A stretch of DNA of 50,994 bases, taken from NCBI GenBank assembly GCA_937912225.1, contig CALDOJ010000002.1, positions 1 to 50,994 on the forward strand. The letters are read 5' to 3'. Under the pieces are notes generated by a model that worked only from the letters and a program-made list of their open reading frames with translations, was not told the DNA's origin and searched no databases. Made by a program: the position numbers and the translations under genes. This stretch comes from Candidatus Woesearchaeota archaeon (GTDB lineage Archaea > Nanobdellota > Nanobdellia > Woesearchaeales > GCA-2686295). Of the stretch, positions 34,390-40,344 are shown piece by piece. Numbering within the stretch: position 1 is the stretch's first letter; every line of letters begins with the position of its first letter.

Positions 34390-35334
34390 ATGAAAAAATT
34401 ATTATTAACGCTTTTGATTATATTATCATTAGTAATTACTGCTTGTGGCGAAGGTGAAGTCTCAGCAGATAATACCAGATCTTTCTTAGGAGGAACAACT
34501 GGTTTAGCAATTGAATTTGTTGAAGGAGAACCACCAACTGAAGTTGTTGATGGAGGAAATATGCCTTTTACAACAACTGTTAAATTAATGAATAAAGGTG
34601 AATGGGCTGTTCTTAAAGAAGATGTTACTATTACATTAAAAGGATTTGACTCTGCAGATTTTGGAGTTACAACAGCAGACCTTGTAGATATTAACCCTGC
34701 AGAAGATATCTTAAAAAATGATATTAATCCAGATACTGGAGATGCAATTAATGCACCTGATGTATATGTAACTTTTGCAACTTTAAATTTTATGAGAGTT
34801 CTTTCAGGAAATCAAGAATTTCCATTTGTTGTAGATGCTTGTTATCAATATGGAACTATAGCTAATGCAAAACTTTGTATTAAAGAAAACTTACTTGATA
34901 CAACTAATGAAGATGTATGTATTGTTTCAGGAAAGAAAGATATTGAAAATTCAGGTGGACCTTTACAAGCAATAACATTTGACGAATTTACAGCAGGTCA
35001 AGACGCAGTTTCATTCACGGTAACTTTAAAGGATCAAGGTACTGGAAAACTTGCAGCTCTTGGTTCAGGTTGTGATCAAACACCTGCAAATAAAGGTGTT
35101 GTAAAAATAACTGTTGATACAGGTTTAGCAGATCTTTTCTGTAGTGGATTAACTTCTTCAGGAGTAAACGGAACTGCATTCTATGGGAATACAAAATTAA
35201 CTGTTGGAGAAAAACCAGTTAGATGTACTCAACCAATTGCAGATAAATCTGATAAAATTAAAATTGTTGATGTAACTTTAGAATATGATTATTTAGAATC
35301 GGCTGCAACAACAGTATTAATTAAACACATTTAA
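34390..35334 (+). CDS. Lipoprotein 3 of the surface locus, probably abundant
   Basis: 314 residues with lipobox VITAC (anchor Cys19). The signature SFLGGTTGLAIEFVEGEPPTEVVDGG (about 32-57) and GFDSADFGV strand match lipoproteins 1 and 2. It is the most compact member, lacking the insertion of lipoprotein 2 and the cysteine-rich tail of lipoprotein 1. A private promoter with a near-perfect ribosome binding site and a long T-rich terminator set it apart as likely the major structural product. Confidence 0.7.
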   Translation: MKKLLLTLLIILSLVITACGEGEVSADNTRSFLGGTTGLAIEFVEGEPPTEVVDGGNMPFTTTVKLMNKGEWAVLKEDVTITLKGFDSADFGVTTADLVDINPAEDILKNDINPDTGDAINAPDVYVTFATLNFMRVLSGNQEFPFVVDACYQYGTIANAKLCIKENLLDTTNEDVCIVSGKKDIENSGGPLQAITFDEFTAGQDAVSFTVTLKDQGTGKLAALGSGCDQTPANKGVVKITVDTGLADLFCSGLTSSGVNGTAFYGNTKLTVGEKPVRCTQPIADKSDKIKIVDVTLEYDYLESAATTVLIKHI

Positions 35335-35370
35335 TTTATTTTTTTATTTTTTTCACTTTTAATTTTTTTA
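35335..35370 (+). terminator. T-rich terminator after the surface locus
   Basis: Several T runs follow the lipoprotein 3 stop codon and end in the TATA box of the response regulator. Confidence 0.55.
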
Positions 35371-35396
35371 AATAAATACCGACGACCAGAGACGAC
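35364..35396 (+). promoter_or_regulatory. Response-regulator promoter with GACGAC direct repeats
   Basis: A TATA-like ttttttaaataa (35364-35375) is followed by GACGAC at 35381-35386 and 35391-35396, exactly ten bases apart, spanning the expected RNA start. The repeats may be a regulator site. Confidence 0.4.
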
Positions 35397-35402
35397 GTAA
35401 AA

Positions 35403-35879
35403 ATGACTAAAATATTAGTTGTGGATGACAGAGAAGAGTACAGAAATCTTGTTAGTAATTGTTTCTTAAGTTATTTTCGAAATAATGGTTTAGAAGTTGA
35501 TGTAGCTATGAATGTAAATGAAGGATTAGAATATTTTACTAAGAAAGGTCCTTATGCTCTTATAAGCTCTGATTGTAAAATGCCTGGTTTTGATAATGAA
35601 ATGTCTGGTGAAGCAGGTTTAGAAATGATTAGTAGAATTAAAGATGTTCAATATCAAAAGTTTGGAAATAATGTTGAGTTGTATGTTCCTATAATATTTG
35701 TAACAGGATCTAGCATTTCTAGAGAAAAAATTGATTATCCTGATATACAAGTATTAGGTGTTATTGAGAAATTTAAAGATTTAAAAAAACATGAACGAGA
35801 AACTTTTTGGAAAATTTATAAATTAATTGTTGATTCGGGCTTAGAATCAGCAATTGATGAGTACGAATTTGCTAACTAA
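35403..35879 (+). CDS. Single-domain response regulator (REC)
   Basis: 158 residues with the complete receiver set: Asp8-Asp9 (VVDDRE), phosphoacceptor Asp57 (SSDCKMPG), Thr101 (FVTGSS) and Lys123 (IEKFKD). There is no output domain and no histidine kinase in the window. Its last 33 bases overlap the convergent rfcS gene. The partner kinase must lie elsewhere, or the protein is used as an acceptor for another signal. Confidence 0.85.
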   Translation: MTKILVVDDREEYRNLVSNCFLSYFRNNGLEVDVAMNVNEGLEYFTKKGPYALISSDCKMPGFDNEMSGEAGLEMISRIKDVQYQKFGNNVELYVPIIFVTGSSISREKIDYPDIQVLGVIEKFKDLKKHERETFWKIYKLIVDSGLESAIDEYEFAN

Positions 35880-36800
35880 TGCTTCTAATTGAATAAATTC
35901 ATCACTCCCTTCAACCATTCTGAATTCAACTTCTCCACATTCTTTTATCATTTCTAATTTTTTCTTATCTTCTACAGTTAGACTCCAAATTTCTTTTTGA
36001 ATTTGTTTAATAATATCAAGCCCTGAAAGTCCATATTCAAGCATTGTTTTTAGAAGTAAACTTTTTGATTTAAGAAAATCTTGTTTAACGGCCATTTCAA
36101 GAACCTCTTTTACTTCTTTAGGTCTTGCAACACTAGCAATTTCATATATGAGAGTATCAGTTATTTGATTACTGATTGCAGCACTACTCTGAAGAATGTT
36201 TTCAACTCGTCTACAATCACCCCCAGATACTTCATATAAGGCTTCTTTAGCCGTTAAATCAACGTTTAAACCTTCATTCTTAGCAACATTATCAATAATA
36301 ACAAACAAGTCTTCTTTCTTTAAAGGTTTAAATCTTAAAACAGTACATCTTGATTGAATAGGATCAATAATTTTTGAAGAATAATTACATGAAAGAATAA
36401 ATCTACAAGTTTGAGTATAATTCTCCATGGTTCTTCTAAGAGCTTGTTGAGCTTCTTTTGTAAGAGCATCACATTCATCTAAATATATTATTTTAAAAGG
36501 AACTTCACCAATAGATCTAGTTCTTGCGAAATCTTTTACTTTAACTCTAATAACATCAATTCCTCTTTCGTCAGATGCATTTAATTCAAGAAAGTTTTCA
36601 TGCCATGTATCTTTAAACATTTCTTTAGCCATAACTAATGCGAGAGTTGTTTTTCCTACTCCAGCAGGTCCTGCAAATAATAAATGAGGTGTATTTCTTT
36701 GTTTAACAAAAGCTTCTACTCTCTTAACTATTTCAATTTGACCTTTAACTTCAGAGAATGTATGTGGTCTATATTTTTCAGTCCAAATAGCAGCATTCAT
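35847..36800 (-). CDS. rfcS: Replication factor C small subunit
   Basis: Clamp-loader ATPase that places PCNA on DNA. 317 residues, no intein. WTEKYRPHTFSEVKGQ (6-21), Walker A FAGPAGVGKTTLA (about 42-54), LNASDERGID (about 73-82), Walker B YLDECDAL (about 106-113) and SCNYSSKIIDPIQSRC (about 138-153) are all standard. A TATA box 27 bases upstream (36821-36833) predicts a leaderless message. Confidence 0.96.
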   Translation of the reverse strand: MNAAIWTEKYRPHTFSEVKGQIEIVKRVEAFVKQRNTPHLLFAGPAGVGKTTLALVMAKEMFKDTWHENFLELNASDERGIDVIRVKVKDFARTRSIGEVPFKIIYLDECDALTKEAQQALRRTMENYTQTCRFILSCNYSSKIIDPIQSRCTVLRFKPLKKEDLFVIIDNVAKNEGLNVDLTAKEALYEVSGGDCRRVENILQSSAAISNQITDTLIYEIASVARPKEVKEVLEMAVKQDFLKSKSLLLKTMLEYGLSGLDIIKQIQKEIWSLTVEDKKKLEMIKECGEVEFRMVEGSDEFIQLEALVSKFVLINC

Positions 36801-36857
36801 ACTATTAAGAGAAATATAAGGTATTTATAAAATTATGTAAAAAAAAAGAATTAAGAT

Positions 36858-37121
36858 TTAGACAATATCTTCTTCTGCTACAACCATGAAATCGCCTATT
36901 GCTATAACTGCACTAAATGGAATTAAAATATCTCCTTCTTTAGTTTTTTCTAACTCAAGCTTTTCAGTGTAAGATGTAGGATTTGATAAAAGTAGATGTA
37001 TTAGTTCTCCAGAACTAGTTTCGAAAATAATGTCACCAACTTCTCCAAATTTTTTACCTGTTTTTGAAACTACGGTTTTTCCGATTAATTGTTTTGAGAA
37101 TTTTTTTTCCTCTTCAGCCAT
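36858..37121 (-). CDS. PRC-barrel domain protein
   Basis: 87 residues beginning MAEEEKKF. The start at 37121 is chosen because aggtgg (37127-37132, minus strand) lies five bases upstream. KQLIGKTVVSKTGKKFGEVGDIIFETSSGELIHLLL is the PRC-barrel pattern. In archaea such short proteins are common; some affect cell division (CdpB) or RNA metabolism. Which role this one has cannot be told. Confidence 0.8.
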   Translation of the reverse strand: MAEEEKKFSKQLIGKTVVSKTGKKFGEVGDIIFETSSGELIHLLLSNPTSYTEKLELEKTKEGDILIPFSAVIAIGDFMVVAEEDIV

Positions 37122-37138
37122 GATTACCACCTTTGATT

Positions 37139-37158
37139 ATTACTAAATATTACTAAAT
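37139..37158 (-). repeat. Ten-base tandem repeat in the PRC-barrel leader
   Basis: ATTACTAAAT occurs twice in direct succession between the TATA box (37174-37185) and the ribosome binding site of the PRC-barrel gene. It may be chance in AT-rich DNA or a binding site. Confidence 0.3.
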
Positions 37159-37239
37159 TATTGAGTAGCAACAACTATTTAAAACTTTTGATTTTAAGAC
37201 TTAGAACCTATGAAATATTTCCGACAAAATTCACATAAG

Positions 37240-37250
37240 ATTTATAAAAT
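37240..37250 (+). promoter_or_regulatory. TATA box of the CARF-like gene
   Basis: atttataaaat is centred 27 bases before the ATG at 37271, which is why that start was preferred over the TTG at 37259. Confidence 0.5.
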
Positions 37251-37270
37251 ACCAAACATTGTTTTCATTT

Positions 37271-37627
37271 ATGACTTCACTTATTGCATGTCTTTCAACA
37301 GGAAAAGGAACTTGGGGACCAGTAGTTAAACTGATGAATTCTCAAGAATGGGATAATATTTTCTTAATAACAAATAATTTTAGTCAAGAAAAATTCACAA
37401 CTGAAAAAAAAGTTACCTTTGTTTTAATAAATTCAAATGATTCAGTTAAAGTAATGAGAGATTTCATCATTAATGCTTTGTCTAATAAAATTCTTGATAC
37501 AGAAGTTGCACTTAATTTAACTTCAGGTTCAGGTAATGAACACTTAGCAACTTTATCTGCAATAATAAAACTTGGATTAGGAATAAGATTAGTTATTGCT
37601 TCTGATTCTGGTGTTGAAGAAATATAA
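37271..37627 (+). CDS. CARF-like single-domain protein
   Basis: 118 residues of a Rossmann-like fold. TSLIACLSTGKGTWGPVVKLM begins strand 1 and helix 1, and the end has LNLTSGSGNEHLATLSAIIKLGLGIRLV, resembling the nucleotide-contacting loop of CARF domains (LNxTGGT, then a helix). CARF domains bind cyclic oligoadenylates in CRISPR signalling, but this protein has no effector domain and no CRISPR locus lies nearby. It ends one base before the convergent membrane-protein gene. Moderately sure of the fold. Confidence 0.5.
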   Translation: MTSLIACLSTGKGTWGPVVKLMNSQEWDNIFLITNNFSQEKFTTEKKVTFVLINSNDSVKVMRDFIINALSNKILDTEVALNLTSGSGNEHLATLSAIIKLGLGIRLVIASDSGVEEI

Positions 37628-37888
37628 TTATTTGTTTGTTGATTTTAGGAATGAACCCACCATAGTTGTCACAAGAGTTATTCCTATAGTCCAAGATAAA
37701 AGTGCTTGAATTAAAACTTTAGGTCCATAAAAATAATACAATATATAGGCTGCAATCAAACCAATTAATATAGGAATTGGTAAATACTCAGTATAATAAA
37801 ATAATCTTTCTCTGAAATTTTCACTTATTCTGCTTTGATGAATAAGTTTTTTAATTCCATGTTCTAATTCAGGTGTTTTTTTATCCAT
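37628..37888 (-). CDS. Small membrane protein with two helices
   Basis: 86 residues: a charged N-terminal third (ELEHGIKKLIHQSRISENFRERLFYYTE), then two membrane helices (about 33-52 and 57-78) and a short basic tail. No family recognised. It lies 25 bases after the methyltransferase gene on the same strand, so it may be its downstream partner. Confidence 0.55.
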   Translation of the reverse strand: MDKKTPELEHGIKKLIHQSRISENFRERLFYYTEYLPIPILIGLIAAYILYYFYGPKVLIQALLSWTIGITLVTTMVGSFLKSTNK

Positions 37889-37913
37889 TATAAAAATCTA
37901 GCTTTGATGATAT

Positions 37914-38504
37914 TTAAATCTTTTTACTAATATATAATCTATATCCACTTTTTTTAGCAACAGTATCTACATTTCCAAATACAGATTCCATTTTTTCAGA
38001 AAGAGTTTTACCACCTTTATTATGTCTTGCAACTAATTGTAATATACCATCTTTTTTTAGAAATTCAGATGAGTCTTCAATTATTTTAAAACAAACATCT
38101 TTTCCTGCTGTTTGAGGAGGATTAGTGAGTATAGTATCAAATTTTTCTTTTATTTTTTTAAATAAATCAGATTGAAAAATCTTCATTTCAAGATTGTGTA
38201 GTTTAGCATTCATTTTAGTTAATTTTATAGCTCGCATATTAATATCTGTTAATGTTAATTGTGTTTCTGGATAAAGTTTTTTTATTGCAATTCCAACAAC
38301 CCCAATTCCACAACCTAAATCTAGAACATTCCATTCATCTTTTATAATCACATAATTCAATAATACTTCAGTTCCTTTATCTAATTTTTTTTTAGAAAAA
38401 ACTCCTGAACCAGAATACAATTCAAAAGAACCACTCTTTAGTTGAATGTTAATTTTCATGAGCCTTAACTCAGAAGTTTGTTTTTCTGAAAAATAGTGTG
38501 TCAT
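37914..38504 (-). CDS. RsmC/HemK-type small methyltransferase
   Basis: 196 residues. The N-terminus (FSEKQTSELRLMKINIQLKSGSFELYSGSGVFSKKKLDKGTEVLL) matches the lead-in of methyltransferase-small proteins. The SAM site is VLDLGCGIGVVGI (about 60-72), the acidic loop TLTDIN (about 84-89) and the catalytic NPPQTAGKDV (about 123-132), typical of N2-guanine or similar base methylation in rRNA or tRNA. It starts one base before the preceding gene ends its spacer, so it is co-expressed with the two paralogous membrane proteins. Confidence 0.8.
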   Translation of the reverse strand: MTHYFSEKQTSELRLMKINIQLKSGSFELYSGSGVFSKKKLDKGTEVLLNYVIIKDEWNVLDLGCGIGVVGIAIKKLYPETQLTLTDINMRAIKLTKMNAKLHNLEMKIFQSDLFKKIKEKFDTILTNPPQTAGKDVCFKIIEDSSEFLKKDGILQLVARHNKGGKTLSEKMESVFGNVDTVAKKSGYRLYISKKI

Positions 38505-38505
38505 T

Positions 38506-39114
38506 TTATATTATTTTTAATAAATGATATGTAAATGCATCTGCAACTCTAATTGATTCATTCTCATTTTGTGCCATTAATACAATACAATCATCATTTA
38601 GGAAAGCAATATTTTGTTCTCCTATTAACATATATATAACAACAGTATTTTCATTAGCCCATTGACATGTAACTCCTATTGAAATATCAGTTTTTTCAGT
38701 AAGTGAACTTTTTGTAGGAATATTAAACAAACCATATCTATCACCTGTTAATCTTGATATTTCAGTTCCTGCAATGCCCATTTTAGGTGTTACATTTACA
38801 GGAAAAGTGATGAATATTTGAGAAGGTTTATTCCAGATTCCATCTTCAATTCCTTCTTGAACAATTATATCTTCTAACTCATTTGGATGATAATAAAAAG
38901 GAATATTAAATGGTTGTTGATCTATTTGAATTTGAGTATACCACAATCCTTCTACTTCAGAATAGAAAAATTCGAAATTATTATAGGTTGTTTCATCAAT
39001 CTTTTTTTCTTTAAAGTATTGATTAAAAAAAAGTATTAAGAAAAAACAAGCAAAAATAATAATTATAGAAACAATAAGAATTTTATGTTCGTTTTTTTTC
39101 TTTTGTTCACTCAT
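38506..39114 (-). CDS. Membrane-anchored protein, paralogue B
   Basis: 202 residues: a lysine-rich start, one membrane helix (about 11-30) and an outer domain of about 165 residues with YNNFEFFYSEVEGLWYTQI, FYYHPNELEDI and a closing NDDCIVLMAQNENESIRVADAFTYHLLKII. The same blocks recur in the next gene, so the two are a duplicated pair. I know this type only as conserved hypothetical proteins of small-genome archaea. The start overlaps the paralogue by four bases. Confidence 0.65.
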   Translation of the reverse strand: MSEQKKKNEHKILIVSIIIIFACFFLILFFNQYFKEKKIDETTYNNFEFFYSEVEGLWYTQIQIDQQPFNIPFYYHPNELEDIIVQEGIEDGIWNKPSQIFITFPVNVTPKMGIAGTEISRLTGDRYGLFNIPTKSSLTEKTDISIGVTCQWANENTVVIYMLIGEQNIAFLNDDCIVLMAQNENESIRVADAFTYHLLKII

Positions 39115-39695
39115 TCCATTACTCCATTAATTTTGTAAATTAATAAATCTCTTAATTTTAAGAAGTCATAATTTTTAGCGTTTAACACGATGCAATCATC
39201 AACTTTTTTTACACTTAAATTAATCGATTGATTAAAATAAATTACTGGAACATAAGAAGTTGAATTTTCACAAGAAATTATCGGAAGATTATAAATTTCA
39301 GATTCTGTAGTCATACCATCAATAATCATTTTATTAATATTATCAGTTAAATCTTTTCTTACAAGATCAATATAAACTAAATCTTGTTGTTCTGATTCAG
39401 GATTAAATGTGAAATAAATCATTGGAGCATTCATAAGAATCATTAAAATTTCTTCATTCAAACCTAAGTTTTCTAATTCGGATGGAAAATAGTTAAATCC
39501 TTTAGTTTCGCCTTCTATAGTAGTATAATAAACATTATCTACAACTTCAAATTTATAATCGTTATATCTAAGTACTTCTGATCCTTGTTGTCCAATAATA
39601 ATACCCATAACACTAAAAATCATTAGAAAGACAAGTACAAAACCCATCATAATCTTTTTCCTTCGTTCTTTTTTTTGTTCTAGTCGTTTAAGCAT
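39111..39695 (-). CDS. Membrane-anchored protein, paralogue A
   Basis: 194 residues: basic N-terminus, one helix (about 16-35) and an outer domain with YNDYKFEVVDNVYYTTI, FNYFPSELENLG and VDDCIVLNAKNYDFLKLRDLLIYKINGVM. Its blocks align with paralogue B, although overall similarity is low. It is the first gene of a four-gene minus-strand unit (A, B, methyltransferase, small membrane protein). Confidence 0.65.
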   Translation of the reverse strand: MLKRLEQKKERRKKIMMGFVLVFLMIFSVMGIIIGQQGSEVLRYNDYKFEVVDNVYYTTIEGETKGFNYFPSELENLGLNEEILMILMNAPMIYFTFNPESEQQDLVYIDLVRKDLTDNINKMIIDGMTTESEIYNLPIISCENSTSYVPVIYFNQSINLSVKKVDDCIVLNAKNYDFLKLRDLLIYKINGVME

Positions 39696-39753
39696 TTTTT
39701 TTTTTAAAATATTTTTTTAATTAAAAAGTTTTCTCTTAATTTCATAAAAGAAT

Positions 39754-40131
39754 TTAATTAGATATACTAATTTTATTTAATGATTCTTTATTTATGTGAG
39801 TTACTTTATATCCACAATGAGTACAAACTTTTATTTTTGGTTTATTTGTTATTTTAATAATACTTTGAAAGTCATCTAAGGTGTTTGTAACAAAGTGTTT
39901 ACCTTCAGTAGTTAGTTCATATTTTTTTTGTTCTCTTTTTCCAACAATATTACAATTAACAAAACTATTCTCTTGTAATTCTTTTAAAAAAGGATAAATA
40001 TGACTTGCACTTATATTTTTGTTAAGTTTAGTTCCTACTTCTTTTATAAGTTCATAACCATGTTTTGGTCCGTTATTTAAAAGACATAGAGCAGACAATT
40101 TTATCATGTTGTTAATCTTTACTAAAGACAT
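39754..40131 (-). CDS. PadR-type transcriptional regulator with a C-terminal Cys pair
   Basis: Taking the ATG at 40131 (an AT-rich TATA-like stretch lies 27 bases upstream), the product has 125 residues. MIKLSALCLLNNGPKHGYELIKEV (about 9-32) and ISASHIYPFLKELQENSFV (about 40-58) form the PadR winged helix. The wing ends in KREQKKYELTTEGKHF. A CTHCGYKVTH segment near the end may bind a metal together with a second site. An ATG at 40218 would add 29 residues lacking PadR similarity. It is divergent from the 970-residue protein gene and may control it. Confidence 0.75.
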   Translation of the reverse strand: MSLVKINNMIKLSALCLLNNGPKHGYELIKEVGTKLNKNISASHIYPFLKELQENSFVNCNIVGKREQKKYELTTEGKHFVTNTLDDFQSIIKITNKPKIKVCTHCGYKVTHINKESLNKISISN

Positions 40132-40232
40132 TATTTTAAGATATGAAATTTTATTTAAAAAACTATCTGAACCTTTTTGGAAAGATTTATAAACCGTTCT
40201 AAAAAAATTGAAAACCACTGGGAAATAGCAAA

Positions 40233-40275
40233 ACTATATACTCTAAAATATACTTTCTTATAGTCTCATTCGAGA
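40233..40275 (+). promoter_or_regulatory. Inverted and direct repeats between PadR and the phosphoesterase gene
   Basis: ACTATA (40233-40238) and TATAGT (40259-40264) are inverted repeats; TATACT recurs at 40237-40242 and 40249-40254; TCTC/GAGA (40264-40267, 40272-40275) form a small hairpin. PadR regulators bind inverted repeats in their own divergent promoters, so this is the best operator candidate. Confidence 0.35.
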
Positions 40276-40344
40276 GCCAGAAACTTTAAAAGAAAATAAG
40301 TTTTATTAAATTATTGAAGAGGCGCGGGAGTAACAGGGTTGGCT

